From: Parapusillimonas granuli
GTDB lineage: Bacteria; Pseudomonadota; Gammaproteobacteria; Burkholderiales; Burkholderiaceae_B
Assembly (NCBI RefSeq): GCF_013416525.1
Contig: NZ_JACCEM010000002.1
Location: forward strand, 514,032-578,031
Direction: 5' to 3'
Length of the DNA: 64,000 nucleotides
The notes beneath the pieces are model-generated. The model saw nothing but the letters and a program-made list of their open reading frames with translations. It ran no database searches and had not been told where the DNA came from. The position numbers and the translations under genes are program-made. Below are positions 25,853 to 35,169 of the stretch, in pieces (position 1 is the first letter of the stretch; each line of letters begins with the position of its first letter).

Positions 25853-26260
25853 ATGAGCACCGCCAACACCCCCACCCTGCTGCCGCCGCCCGAACGCCAC
25901 GCGGTCCTGCGCGTCATGCCCATGCCATCCGACGCAAACATCCACGGAGACGTCTTCGGCGGGTGGATCATGGCGCAAGTCGACATCGCGGGCTCCATTC
26001 CCGCCGCCCGCCGCGCGGCCGGCCGCGTCGCGACCATCGCGGTCAACGCCTTCACCTTCAAGCAACCGGTATTCGTCGGCGACCTGCTGAGCTTCTACGC
26101 TGAAATCCTCAAGGTCGGCACGACATCCGTCACCGTTTCGGTCGAGGTCTATGCGGAACGGCAAAGGCTGGAGCTGGAAGTCGTCAAAGTGACCGAAGCC
26201 GTCCTCACCTACGTCGCCACCGACAACCAGCGCAAGCGCCGCCCTCTTCCACCCGTTTAA
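25853..26260 (+). CDS. Acyl-CoA thioesterase (YciA-like hotdog protein)
   Basis: This 135-residue hotdog-fold protein carries the NIHGDVFGGWIMAQVD motif typical of YciA-type acyl-CoA thioesterases, with the catalytic Asp in that stretch, followed by TFKQPVFVGDLLSFY. It likely hydrolyses short to medium acyl-CoAs in the cytosol. The gene lies only 14 bases upstream of mgtE on the same strand, so it may be co-transcribed. Confidence 0.88.
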   Translation: MSTANTPTLLPPPERHAVLRVMPMPSDANIHGDVFGGWIMAQVDIAGSIPAARRAAGRVATIAVNAFTFKQPVFVGDLLSFYAEILKVGTTSVTVSVEVYAERQRLELEVVKVTEAVLTYVATDNQRKRRPLPPV

Positions 26261-26274
26261 CGCAAGGTTCGCCT

Positions 26275-27753
26275 ATGTCGGAGCCCGTAGTCCAGACTGA
26301 AAGCGCGCCCATCGTCATTCCGCGCCGCCTCGACCCCGAAGATGCCCAGCTCGCCTTGCAGCGCCTGCAGTCCATCCTGAAGCGCCAGGAGGTGGTCGAA
26401 GCCCTGGCGCAGCGGCAATACGAGGAAGACGACCGCTCCAACCTGCTGGAAGGGCTGCTGCACCGGCAGCACGAAAACGAAATCCGGGCGATCGTCAACG
26501 ACCTGCACCCGGCCGACATCGCTTTCATCCTGGAATCGCTGCCCGTGCACGAGCGGCAGGCCGTCTGGCAGCTCGTGAGCGCGGAGCACGACGCCGACGT
26601 CCTGCTCGAAGTGGACGACTGGGCGCGCGAGTCCCTGATCGAATCCATGGATCATCAGGACCTGATCGCCGCCACCGGCACCATGGATGCCGACGAGATC
26701 GCCGACCTGGTCCCCGACCTGCCGCCCGACGTGGTGGCCGAAGTGCAGAAAGGGCTGACCGACGAGGAGCGCGCGCAGCTGATCGAGGCCATGGGCTACC
26801 CCGAAGACACCGTGGGCGCCATCATGGACTTCGAAATGGTGCGGGTGCGCGAAGACGTCTCGCTGGAGGTCGTGCTGCGCTACCTGCGCCGGCTGCATGA
26901 ACTGCCCGACCACACCGACCAGATCTTCGTGGTCGACCGCCAGGACCGCCTGCAGGGCACGTTGCCCGTGTCGACCCTGCTGGTGCAGGATCCGGAAACC
27001 CAGGTGTCGGAGGTCATGACCAAGGACTACCTGGCGCTCAATCCGCTGGACTCCGACGCGGACGCGGCCGGCGCGTTCGAGCGCTACGATCTGGTGTCCG
27101 CGCCCGTCGTGGACGACCAGGGCCGGCTCATCGGCCGGGTGACGATCGCGGAAGTGGTGGACGTGATCCAGGAAGACTCCCAGGAACAAGCGCTGTCGCG
27201 CGCCGGCCTGCAGGAAGAAGACATTTTCGCGCCGGCGCTCGATGCGCTGCGCAACCGCGCTCCCTGGCTGCTGGTCAATCTTTGCACGGCCGCGATCGCA
27301 TCGGTCGTGGCCTCCCGTTTCGAGGACACGGTCAGCCACATCGTGATCCTGGCTTTCCTGATGTCGATCGTGGCGGGCATCGGCGGCAATTCGGGCAATC
27401 AGACGATGACGATGATCATCCGCGCGCTGGCGGTCGGCAGGGTGACCGAGGCCAATGCCTGGCAACTGGTGAAGCGCGAACTGACGGTGACCTTCATGGT
27501 GGGCACGCTGGGCAGCGTGGTGGCCGCCACCTTCGCGTGGGCGATTTCCGGGTCCGCGGCGATCGCGGCGGTGATGATGGCCGCGATGATCTTCAACATG
27601 CTGATCGGGGCGGCGCTCGGGGTGGTCATCCCCATTCTGCGCTCGCGCTTCGGCAAGGACCCGGCCGTGGGCTCGTCGGTGCTCCTGACCTTCGCGACCG
27701 ATTCGCTCGGGTTCTTCATTTTCCTGGGCCTGGCGACGCTGTTTCTGATCTAG
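26275..27753 (+). CDS. mgtE: Magnesium transporter MgtE
   Basis: This 492-residue protein has the MgtE layout: an N-terminal helical domain (about 20-150), a CBS-domain pair (about 170-300, with EVMTKDYLALNP and VIQEDSQEQALSR), a connecting helix, and a five-helix membrane domain from about 335 (GIGGNSGNQTMTMIIRALA is the pore signature). MgtE is a Mg2+ channel gated by cytoplasmic Mg2+ through its N and CBS domains. Start is the ATG 14 bases after the thioesterase gene. Confidence 0.93.
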   Translation: MSEPVVQTESAPIVIPRRLDPEDAQLALQRLQSILKRQEVVEALAQRQYEEDDRSNLLEGLLHRQHENEIRAIVNDLHPADIAFILESLPVHERQAVWQLVSAEHDADVLLEVDDWARESLIESMDHQDLIAATGTMDADEIADLVPDLPPDVVAEVQKGLTDEERAQLIEAMGYPEDTVGAIMDFEMVRVREDVSLEVVLRYLRRLHELPDHTDQIFVVDRQDRLQGTLPVSTLLVQDPETQVSEVMTKDYLALNPLDSDADAAGAFERYDLVSAPVVDDQGRLIGRVTIAEVVDVIQEDSQEQALSRAGLQEEDIFAPALDALRNRAPWLLVNLCTAAIASVVASRFEDTVSHIVILAFLMSIVAGIGGNSGNQTMTMIIRALAVGRVTEANAWQLVKRELTVTFMVGTLGSVVAATFAWAISGSAAIAAVMMAAMIFNMLIGAALGVVIPILRSRFGKDPAVGSSVLLTFATDSLGFFIFLGLATLFLI

Positions 27754-27771
27754 GGCCCGTCAACGCCAAAA

Positions 27772-27792
27772 GGCGGGCCCCGGGCCCGCCCG
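27772..27792 (-). terminator. Probable terminator of the livMHGF operon
   Basis: On the minus strand a GC-rich hairpin (GGCGGGC and GCCCGCC pairing, about 27772-27790) is followed by TTTTGG. It separates convergent mgtE and livF. Confidence 0.5.
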
Positions 27793-27794
27793 CC

Positions 27795-28535
27795 TCAATC
27801 GATTTTGTAGTCCATCCAGGTGGCCACCATATCGTGCAATTCCGAGCCCTCATGGAATTGCGCATGCGTGCCCTCGGCCTTGTTCCTGCCCAGCTCAAGA
27901 ATGAACATATAGTCCGAAATCTCCGCGCAGCGGCGCACGTTCTGGTCCACCAGCACCACCGTCATCCCCTCGTCCGCAAAGGCCCGGATCAGGCTGTACA
28001 GTTCCTTGGAGATCTTCGGCGCCAGCATCGCCGTCGGCTCGTCCAGCAGAATGACGGACGGCTCCAGCAGCAGCGCCCGGCCGAACTCCACGAAACGCTG
28101 CTGCCCGCCGCTCATGCTGGAGACCGGATCATTCCGCTTCGTGGCCAGAATGGGAAAGCGGTCATACACCATGTCGATGCCGCGGCGGATGCGCGCCTTG
28201 TCGCGCTTGAACGACCAGCAGCCCAGCAGCAGATTGTCCTCGACGGACAGATCCCCGAACAGGCTGCGATGCTGCGGCACGAACGCCACGCCCATGGCGG
28301 CGCGCTCGTCCGGCGCCATGCGGCTGATGTCGCGCCCATGCAGCGTGATGCTGCCCGTGCGCAGCGGCAGAAAGCCGAACATCGTCTTCAGCACCGTGGA
28401 CTTGCCCGCCCCGTTGGGGCCGATGATGCCGGTCACCTGGCCGGCGCGCGCCTGCACATTGACACCGTTCAGAATGGTGATGTCGCCGTGGTAGGCCACG
28501 GTCACGTCGTGCAATGCAATGGAAATATCGCTCAT
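27795..28535 (-). CDS. livF: Branched-chain amino-acid-type ABC transporter ATPase LivF
   Basis: This 246-residue ATPase has Walker A GPNGAGKST near residues 37-45, signature MSGGQQRFVEFGRALLLEP and Walker B ILLDEPTAM. It belongs to the LivF family by length and by the variant MLAPKISKELYSLIRAF stretch. It pairs with LivG to power the LivH-LivM channel. It overlaps nothing, following livG by one base, and is the last gene of livM-livH-livG-livF. Confidence 0.9.
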   Translation of the reverse strand: MSDISIALHDVTVAYHGDITILNGVNVQARAGQVTGIIGPNGAGKSTVLKTMFGFLPLRTGSITLHGRDISRMAPDERAAMGVAFVPQHRSLFGDLSVEDNLLLGCWSFKRDKARIRRGIDMVYDRFPILATKRNDPVSSMSGGQQRFVEFGRALLLEPSVILLDEPTAMLAPKISKELYSLIRAFADEGMTVVLVDQNVRRCAEISDYMFILELGRNKAEGTHAQFHEGSELHDMVATWMDYKID

Positions 28536-28536
28536 G

Positions 28537-29244
28537 TCAGGCTCCCAGATAGGCTTCGATCACAGCCGGATCATTGCGCACGGTGTCGGCCGAGCCCTGG
28601 CAAAGTATGGCGCCTTCGTTCATGACGATGATGTGGTGCGACAATTGATAAATGGAGGTCAGGTCGTGCGAAACCAGCACGACCGAGCAATCGTGTTCCG
28701 TCGGCAAGGTCTTGATGATGGCGATCAGCAGCTGCGCCAGGCCGGGATTGACGCCCGCGAAGGGTTCGTCCAGCAGCACCACCTTCGGGCGCGACACCAT
28801 GATGCGCGCCAGCTCCAGCAGCTTCTGCTGCCCGCCGGAGAGCTCCTCGGCCATGTTGTGGCGCAGGCGATAGAGCTCGACGCGCTCCAGCCACTCCACG
28901 CTGTGCTGGTAGCGCTCTTCGGCGCTGCGGCCCTTCTGCAGCTGCGACACGTCCAGGTTGTCCAGCAGCGTCATGTGCGGGAAGACGCGCGGCACCTGGA
29001 AAGTGCGCCCGACGCCGGCGCGGGCCACCTGCTCCACCGGCAGGCCGGTGATGTCACGGCCCTGCAGCAGGATGCGGCCCTCGGTGGGCGTATACAGGCC
29101 GTTGACGCAGTTCAGCATGGTGGTCTTGCCCGAACCGTTCATGCCGATCACGCCCAGGATGTGATTCGGGGGCACGTGCAGGTCGATGCCGTTCAGGGCG
29201 ACCAGGCCGCCGAATTGTTTCTTGAGTTTCTCGATTTTCAACAT
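28537..29244 (-). CDS. livG: Branched-chain amino-acid-type ABC transporter ATPase LivG
   Basis: This 235-residue ATPase has Walker A GMNGSGKTT (about 36-44), LSGGQQKLLELARIM and VVLLDEPFAGVNP, typical of LivG. Together with LivF it forms the motor of a HAAT-type importer. It lies between livH (15-base gap) and livF. Confidence 0.9.
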   Translation of the reverse strand: MLKIEKLKKQFGGLVALNGIDLHVPPNHILGVIGMNGSGKTTMLNCVNGLYTPTEGRILLQGRDITGLPVEQVARAGVGRTFQVPRVFPHMTLLDNLDVSQLQKGRSAEERYQHSVEWLERVELYRLRHNMAEELSGGQQKLLELARIMVSRPKVVLLDEPFAGVNPGLAQLLIAIIKTLPTEHDCSVVLVSHDLTSIYQLSHHIIVMNEGAILCQGSADTVRNDPAVIEAYLGA

Positions 29245-29259
29245 GTGTCGTCCCCTGGT

Positions 29260-30141
29260 TCAGCGCAGGATCTGCTTGCCGAACAGGCCGTTGGGCCGTA
29301 CGAAGATCATGGCCACCATCAGAATGAAGCCGCAGATCGTGCCGATGGACGGGTTGAAATAGACCGAGGCCACTTGCTCCGCCACCGCGAACAGCAGCGC
29401 GCCGGCCAGCGCCCCGACCGGATGCCCCAGCCCGCCAAGCACGATCACCACGAAACCGATGAGGGTGTAGTCATTGCCCATGAAGGGCGAGAAGGCGGGA
29501 AACACCATGGCGGTCAGCACGCCGGTCACGCCGGCCAGGCCGATGCCCAGGGCGAAGGCCAGCGCCGACAGGCGTTCGGTCTTGATGCCCACGATGCGCA
29601 CCGCGTCGCGATTCATGATGATGGCGCGCAGCGCCTTGCCCGTCAGGGTGCGGTACAGGAACCATGCCAGCAGCGCGACGATGGCCAGGCTGATGGCCAG
29701 GGCGATCAGGCGCACGGTGGGCAGGATGACGTCGCCGAGCATGATGAAAACCGGCTCGATGCTGTATTCCAGCGTGCGCGCGTCGGCCTCGAACAGCAGC
29801 AGCATGATGGCGCCCAGCATGATGGACACGCCGAACATGAGCAGCAGCGAGCTGGTCTCGGGGTCGTCCGAGCGGCTGAGCCGGGGGATCAGGACGAAGT
29901 ACAGCAGATAGCCCAGCGCGCAGAACACCAGGAAGGTGATGGGCAGCGCGAGGAAGGGGCTGATGCCGGCGTACTGCGCGAGCATCAGCGCCAGGTAGGC
30001 GCCCAGCACCAGGAATTCGCCGTGCGCGAAGTTGACCACGCGCAGCACCCCGAAAACGATGTTCAGGCCGACGCCGATCAATCCGTAGATGGCGCCCAGG
30101 ATCAGGCCGTTCATCAAGCCTTGCAGCAGCAGATCGTGCAT
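29260..30141 (-). CDS. livH: Branched-chain amino-acid-type ABC transporter permease LivH
   Basis: This 293-residue membrane protein starts MHDLLLQGLMNGLILGAIYGL, as LivH proteins do. It has about eight hydrophobic segments. The start at 30141 has an AAGGAGG site 8 bases upstream, overlapping the livM stop region. An upstream in-frame extension lacks a ribosome site and was rejected. It forms the channel with LivM. Confidence 0.9.
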   Translation of the reverse strand: MHDLLLQGLMNGLILGAIYGLIGVGLNIVFGVLRVVNFAHGEFLVLGAYLALMLAQYAGISPFLALPITFLVFCALGYLLYFVLIPRLSRSDDPETSSLLLMFGVSIMLGAIMLLLFEADARTLEYSIEPVFIMLGDVILPTVRLIALAISLAIVALLAWFLYRTLTGKALRAIIMNRDAVRIVGIKTERLSALAFALGIGLAGVTGVLTAMVFPAFSPFMGNDYTLIGFVVIVLGGLGHPVGALAGALLFAVAEQVASVYFNPSIGTICGFILMVAMIFVRPNGLFGKQILR

Positions 30142-30154
30142 GATGGAAGCCTCC

Positions 30155-31147
30155 TTAAGCGATATAGCGACGTAGTTGCGGATAGCGGCGCAGCAGGCCG
30201 CCGACGATGCCGCGCGGCAGGAACAGCATGAGCAGGACAATGACCAGGCCCAGCAGCAGCAGGTTGATCAGCGGGAACTTCTGCCAGATGATGTGATCGA
30301 TGCCCAGCAGCGCGGTGGTACCCACGACCGGCCCCAGTATCGTGCCGAAGCCGCCCGCCATCGCATACACGATGCTTTTGGCGGTGACCAGCACGTGGAA
30401 GGCGTATTCGGGGTCGACGACGTTGGTGTGCCAGGCCTCGATGCCGCCCGCCAGCGCCGGGAACACGGCGGCCAGCACCCATGCCTTCAAGCGCGTGCGC
30501 GGCACGTTGATGCCCACGCAGGCCGCCGCGCCGTCGTCGTCGCGTATCGCCTTCAGGGCCTTGCCCAGGCTGGATGCCGACAGCCACAGCACGCAGGCCA
30601 GCGTCAGCACGAGCACCAGCAGCATGGTGTAGTAGCTGAGCACGGGATTGTTGCTGCCCGCCAGAATCAGGCCCATGCTGCCGCCGGTGATCTCCGACGG
30701 CAGGTTGGAGATCACCAGCCGCACGATGGTGGCCAGCGCCAGGCTGACGATGCCGAAGTAGACGCCTTTCAAGCGCAGGGTCGGCGCAAACAGCATGGCC
30801 AGCGCGATGCCGAAGCCGCCGGCCAGCAGCAGCGAGGGGAAAATGGGCCAGCCCAGCACCTTGTAGCAGATGCCGGTGGCGTATGCGCCTATGCCGTAGA
30901 AGACGACATAGCCGAAAGGCAGGTAGCCGGTGAACCCGACGCTGATGTTGATGGCGCTGGCCATGATGATCCACAGCATCAGGTAGAAAGCGAACGAGGT
31001 GTTCGAGGCGAACAGCGGAAGCACGCAGAACACCGCGACGATCGCCAGGAAGACCGCCGCGGCGATCTGTATCCTGAGCTGTGAGATGCGCTGGTCTTGC
31101 GCCCGGGTGGCATGTGCGGCCGGAACAGCGGCCGGAGAATGTTGCAT
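30155..31147 (-). CDS. livM: Branched-chain amino-acid-type ABC transporter permease LivM
   Basis: This 330-residue permease has a cytoplasmic N-terminal tail of about 25 residues followed by about ten hydrophobic segments. The GINVPRTRLKAWVLAAVFPALAGG and GGFGTILGPVVGT regions are typical of LivM. An AGGAG site lies 7 bases before the ATG. It is the first gene of the operon, which is read away from the LysR gene. Confidence 0.9.
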   Translation of the reverse strand: MQHSPAAVPAAHATRAQDQRISQLRIQIAAAVFLAIVAVFCVLPLFASNTSFAFYLMLWIIMASAINISVGFTGYLPFGYVVFYGIGAYATGICYKVLGWPIFPSLLLAGGFGIALAMLFAPTLRLKGVYFGIVSLALATIVRLVISNLPSEITGGSMGLILAGSNNPVLSYYTMLLVLVLTLACVLWLSASSLGKALKAIRDDDGAAACVGINVPRTRLKAWVLAAVFPALAGGIEAWHTNVVDPEYAFHVLVTAKSIVYAMAGGFGTILGPVVGTTALLGIDHIIWQKFPLINLLLLGLVIVLLMLFLPRGIVGGLLRRYPQLRRYIA

Positions 31148-31186
31148 GGTGCGCTCCTGAAAAGAGGCGGATTCGATAGCCCACGC

Positions 31187-31215
31187 ATTATGGATAAAAA
31201 AAATTATAACTACAA
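31187..31215 (-). promoter_or_regulatory. Putative promoter of livMHGF
   Basis: On the minus strand TTGTAG (31210-31215), a 17-base spacer and CATAAT (31187-31192) lie just upstream of livM in an AT-rich patch. It could be the target of the divergent-locus LysR regulator, but this is inference. Confidence 0.45.
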
Positions 31216-31318
31216 GTTAATGGCCACCTAGTATTTTCCCTGATATTCGCCCCATCCGCCCGCCCCCTGCCGCCGCGCAAACGGCCCGCCGGGGCCTGTC
31301 GACGCCAAAACGCCGGCC

Positions 31319-32236
31319 CTAGGCCTGCGGGCGGGCGGCCGCGGTTTCCGACGCACGGGACCGCGCCAGCTGGATGAAGGTGTCGGCGGCTTCGCTCAGC
31401 TTGCGCTCGCGGGCGTGGATGATGTTGACCTGCAAGGGGATGCGCTCCTTCAGCGGCACGATGCGCACGTTCGGCCAGATATTCTGCGCCGCCGTGAATT
31501 CGTCGATCAGGGCGACCCCCATGTCGGCATTGACCAGCGCGCATGCCTGCTGGCTCCAGGGCACGTCGGCGCTGATCCGGTACTGCAGGCCCTGGCTGTC
31601 CATGGCGCTGAGCGCCAGCATGCCGTAGGGCATGCGGGTGCCGGTCACGATCTGCGGGTGCTCGGCCAGTTCCGCCAGCGTCGTCTGCCGCTTGGCGGCC
31701 AGCGCATGGCCGGCGGGAACCGCCGCCACCATGCGCCCTTCCATCAGCGGAAGCACCGTCAGATAAGGGTGTTCGGTCAGGAGCACGATGAAGCCGACCT
31801 CGACCTCGCCCTGCAGGACGGCGCTCACCAGCTTGTGCACGATGTCGCTGTGGATGCGCATCAGGACATTGGGGCGCAGCCGTTGAAAGTCGGCCATGAC
31901 CCTGGGCAGGAACTGGTGCACGAGGCTGGGAATGGAGCCCAGATTCAAGCCGCCGCCGCTGCGGTCCGCCAGGGTGTCGGCGATGTCGTTGATGCGCCCC
32001 ATCACGCGCTGGGCGCGCTCGATTTCCTCGAACAGCGAACGGACGTCCTGCGTAGGCTGCAGCTTGCCGCGAATGCGCTCGAACAGCCGCGTGGAAAGCT
32101 GCTTCTCGATCTGGCCGAGCATGCGGCTGACGGCCGGCTGGCTGATGTTCAGCAGCCTGGCCGCCCCGCTGATGGAGCCGGCCATGACAATGGCCCAGAG
32201 AATTTCCGTTTGGCGGTAATTGAGTTGTTTATTCAT
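31319..32236 (-). CDS. LysR-family transcriptional regulator
   Basis: This 305-residue regulator has an N-terminal winged HTH (about 5-62, ILWAIVMAGSISGAARLLN and ISQPAVSRMLGQIEKQLS) and a C-terminal substrate-binding domain. It lies between the liv permease operon and the binding-protein/amidase pair on the opposite strand, so it probably controls one or both. The effector is unknown. It is the only regulator in the locus. Confidence 0.9.
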   Translation of the reverse strand: MNKQLNYRQTEILWAIVMAGSISGAARLLNISQPAVSRMLGQIEKQLSTRLFERIRGKLQPTQDVRSLFEEIERAQRVMGRINDIADTLADRSGGGLNLGSIPSLVHQFLPRVMADFQRLRPNVLMRIHSDIVHKLVSAVLQGEVEVGFIVLLTEHPYLTVLPLMEGRMVAAVPAGHALAAKRQTTLAELAEHPQIVTGTRMPYGMLALSAMDSQGLQYRISADVPWSQQACALVNADMGVALIDEFTAAQNIWPNVRIVPLKERIPLQVNIIHARERKLSEAADTFIQLARSRASETAAARPQA

Positions 32237-32363
32237 TGCGTACAGCCTATACCTTTATGTTATATTTTATTCCGGCTTCGGGTGGTCCAAGCCCGGTGTC
32301 GCACGGGATTGTTTGCTTGGATATGTATTGTCTACAAAGAAAATTTTAGGGAAGGAGTAAAAA

Positions 32364-33584
32364 ATGTCGGGAAAGAACATACTTCGGAACTTGGCCGCGG
32401 CCTTGGCACTCACAGCATGCGCCGCCGCAGCACAAGCGCAAGATACCATCCGCCTCGGGATGACGGTATCCACCACCGGCAGTTTCGCGCTGGCGTCGCA
32501 GTCCGGCGTGCGCGGGGTGGAGGTCTGGGTCGATGACGTCAATCGGCGCGGCGGCATAGAGATCGGCGGCAAGAAAAAGAAGGTTGAACTGGTCAAGCTG
32601 GACGACCGCAGCGACAAGCAGATGGTCACGCGGGTGTACGAGCGCCTGATCGTCGACGAAAAGGTGGACCTGGTGTTCGCGCCCTTCGGCTCCACGCTGA
32701 CGACGGCCGCCGCCACGGTCACCGAGCGCCTGGGCAAGTATATGATGATCTGGTCGGCGGCCAGCGACAGCCTGTACAACCAGGGCTTCAAGTACATCGT
32801 GTCGGGCACGCAAATGCCCGTGTCGGCCATGCTGCGCGCCGGCATGGAGCACGCCAGCTCGCTGGGCGTGAAGAAAGTCGCCCTGCTCTACTCCGACGAG
32901 CCCTTCCCCACGGGGCTGGCCGAAGGCGGGCGCGAACAGGCCAAGGCCAACGGCATGGAAGTGGTGCTCTACGAGCGCTACCCGAAAGGGCAGAAAGACT
33001 TCAGCACCATTCTGCAGAAGGTGCGCGCATCCGGGGCCGAGGCATTCGTGCCCACGTCCTATGAAGGAGACCTGATCAGCATGGTGCGCCAGATGCGCCA
33101 GCTGAACATCAACTTCCCCTACACCTTCATGGTGTATGCGTCCACGCCCCAGTTCCTGGACATCGGCAAGGATTCCGACTACATCTTCAGCCACACCAAC
33201 TACCACCCGGCCGTCAACTGGAACGTCACCGCCGGCCTGACGCGCGAGCAGTTCGCCCAGGCCTACGACCGCCTGTTCCCGAAAGCCGAATTCGCGCCCG
33301 ATTTCCAGACGGCGCTGGCCTATGGCGCCGCCGTGCTGACCGAGGAAATCATCAAGAAGGCCGGCTCCACCGACGCCAAGGCGCTCAAGGATGCCTCTCT
33401 CGCGCTGTCGGACAAGGTCACGGTCATGGCCGGGCCCTATGCCATCTCGGAAACCGGCATGCAGCTGAAAATGCCCTTCCCCGTGGTGCAGAGCCAGCCC
33501 GGCAAGGGCCTGGTCACGGTATGGCCCAAGGACGTCGCGACCGACAAGGCCATCTACCCCATCCCCGCCTGGAAAGATCGCTGA
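32364..33584 (+). CDS. Branched-chain amino-acid-type ABC transporter substrate-binding protein (LivK-like)
   Basis: This 406-residue periplasmic protein starts with a signal peptide (about 1-25, cleaved after AQA). The mature protein begins QDTIRLGMTVSTTGSFALAS and has the Peripla_BP_6 (LivK) fold signals (KMITRVYERLIVDEKVDLVFAPFG-like region, EAFVPTSYEGD). It likely serves the LivMHGF complex across the regulator. A GGAAGGAG site precedes the ATG. Substrates may be amides or branched amino acids. The amidase that follows favours an amide. Confidence 0.85.
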   Translation: MSGKNILRNLAAALALTACAAAAQAQDTIRLGMTVSTTGSFALASQSGVRGVEVWVDDVNRRGGIEIGGKKKKVELVKLDDRSDKQMVTRVYERLIVDEKVDLVFAPFGSTLTTAAATVTERLGKYMMIWSAASDSLYNQGFKYIVSGTQMPVSAMLRAGMEHASSLGVKKVALLYSDEPFPTGLAEGGREQAKANGMEVVLYERYPKGQKDFSTILQKVRASGAEAFVPTSYEGDLISMVRQMRQLNINFPYTFMVYASTPQFLDIGKDSDYIFSHTNYHPAVNWNVTAGLTREQFAQAYDRLFPKAEFAPDFQTALAYGAAVLTEEIIKKAGSTDAKALKDASLALSDKVTVMAGPYAISETGMQLKMPFPVVQSQPGKGLVTVWPKDVATDKAIYPIPAWKDR

Positions 33585-33594
33585 TCGGGGCATG

Positions 33595-33649
33595 AATGCC
33601 GGCGCCTGGCCGGCATTCCGCGGCGGCGGCGGCCCGCGGGCCGCCGCCG
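33595..33649. terminator. Two adjacent GC hairpins after the binding-protein gene
   Basis: AATGCCGGC and GCCGGCATT (33595-33603 and 33609-33617) form one stem. Directly after it, a 26-base perfect palindrome at 33624-33649 forms a 13-bp stem of CGG/CCG repeats. T-rich bases follow (33650-33664). Together these may end or attenuate transcription before the amidase gene. Confidence 0.5.
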
Positions 33650-33686
33650 TCATTCTTCTGTTTAAAGACGTGAGTAGAAAGTCGAC

Positions 33687-35102
33687 ATGGAGCTTGCATT
33701 TTCAAGCCTGGGACAGTTGGCAAAGAAACTGGACACAGGGGCGCTCAGCGCCCTGGAATTAACGCGGCACTATCTGGACCGCATCGAAAAAGGCAATGCC
33801 GGCCTGCATGCCTATGTGCATGTCGATGCGCAAGGGGCGCTGCAGCAGGCGCGCGCCGCCGATGCGCGCCGCGCGTCGGGCTACAGCCTGGGCCCGCTGG
33901 ACGGCGTGCCGATAGCGATCAAGGATCTTTGCGACATCGCCGGGCAAGCCACCACGGCCGGCTCCGAAGCATGGCGCGGGCGTGTGCGCCATGAAACCGC
34001 CACCGTGGTTTCCCGGCTGCTGCAGGCCGGCATGGTCGTGCTGGGCAAGCTGCACATGGTCGAGTTCGCCTTCGGCGGCTGGGGGCTGAACCCCCGCATG
34101 GGCACGCCCGTCAATCCCTGGGGCCTGCCCCACGCATACATTCCCGGCGGCTCGTCCAGCGGCTCGGGCGTGGCCGTCGCCGGCGGCCTGGCGCCCGCCG
34201 CCCTGGGTTCGGACACGGGCGGGTCGGTGCGCATTCCGGCGGCGCTCAACGGCATCACGGGCCTGAAGACCACCAGCGGGCTGATCAGCCGCCACGGGGC
34301 GGTGCCGCTTTCCGATACGCTGGACTCCATCGGCTTCCTGGCGCGGACCGCGGAGGACGCCTGGTGGCTGTCACGGCTGACGGCCGGGTACGATGCGCAA
34401 GACCCCGCCACCTGGCACCTGCCGCCCGCCGAACCCATGGCGCAATGGCACGCCGGCAAGCCGCTGCAGGGCGTGCACCTGGCGCTGATGGACCTGGAAC
34501 AGTTCCCCACGCCGGCCAGTCCGGCCGTCGTGCAGGCCTACGGGCAGGCGCGGACGGTGCTGCAGGCGCTGGGCGCAAGCGTCGAAACCTACCGGCTGCC
34601 ATTCGATTTCCACGAGCTGATGCTGGCCAACGGCACGATCATCGCGGCGGAATCGTATGCCTATCATGCGAGCTATATCGAGGATCCGGCCCTGCCTTTC
34701 GGCGATGGGGTGCGCGGGCGCATCCGCAATGGCAAGACCGTGGATTCGGCGTCCTACATCGGGGCGCTGAAGTACCACAGGGAAGCCAGCCGGCAGTGGC
34801 GGGAATGGATAGTCGGCCATGCCGACGCCCTGCTGATGCCGACGCTGCCCTGCGCCGCCTGCCGGGTCGACGAGGTGGACGAGAATTCGCTGGCGCTGGC
34901 GTCTTTTACCCGGGCGGCGAATTTCATCAACGCCACGGCGCTGAGCCTGCCGGCCGGGTTTTCGGAAGACGGCCTGCCGGTAGGGGTGCAGCTGCTGGGC
35001 GCTCCCTTGGCCGAGCCGCGGCTCACGGCCATCGGCGCGGCGTTCCAGCAGGAAACCGACTGGCATCTGAAGACGCCGGATCTGCACGCCGTCGGGCTGT
35101 AA
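33687..35102 (+). CDS. Amidase (amidase signature family)
   Basis: This 471-residue enzyme has the amidase signature catalytic triad: Lys79 (GVPIAIKD), cis-Ser about residue 157 (GGSSSGSGVA) and nucleophile Ser180 (GSDTGGSVRIP). It hydrolyses carboxamides to acid and ammonia. The substrate is unknown. It is the second gene after the binding protein, linking uptake and hydrolysis. It is convergent with secA. Confidence 0.88.
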   Translation: MELAFSSLGQLAKKLDTGALSALELTRHYLDRIEKGNAGLHAYVHVDAQGALQQARAADARRASGYSLGPLDGVPIAIKDLCDIAGQATTAGSEAWRGRVRHETATVVSRLLQAGMVVLGKLHMVEFAFGGWGLNPRMGTPVNPWGLPHAYIPGGSSSGSGVAVAGGLAPAALGSDTGGSVRIPAALNGITGLKTTSGLISRHGAVPLSDTLDSIGFLARTAEDAWWLSRLTAGYDAQDPATWHLPPAEPMAQWHAGKPLQGVHLALMDLEQFPTPASPAVVQAYGQARTVLQALGASVETYRLPFDFHELMLANGTIIAAESYAYHASYIEDPALPFGDGVRGRIRNGKTVDSASYIGALKYHREASRQWREWIVGHADALLMPTLPCAACRVDEVDENSLALASFTRAANFINATALSLPAGFSEDGLPVGVQLLGAPLAEPRLTAIGAAFQQETDWHLKTPDLHAVGL

Positions 35103-35125
35103 GGCCCGCCCGCCCGATAGGCCTC

Positions 35126-35160
35126 GCCATCAGGTCATGTGGAACATGGCCTGATGGCGT
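35126..35160. terminator. Hairpin between amidase and secA
   Basis: CGCCATCAGG (35126-35135) and CCTGATGGCG (35151-35160) pair perfectly over 10 bases, with a further inner CATG pairing. No T-tract follows. The position between convergent genes fits a shared transcription stop. Confidence 0.45.
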
Positions 35161-35169
35161 ATAAGGGTA

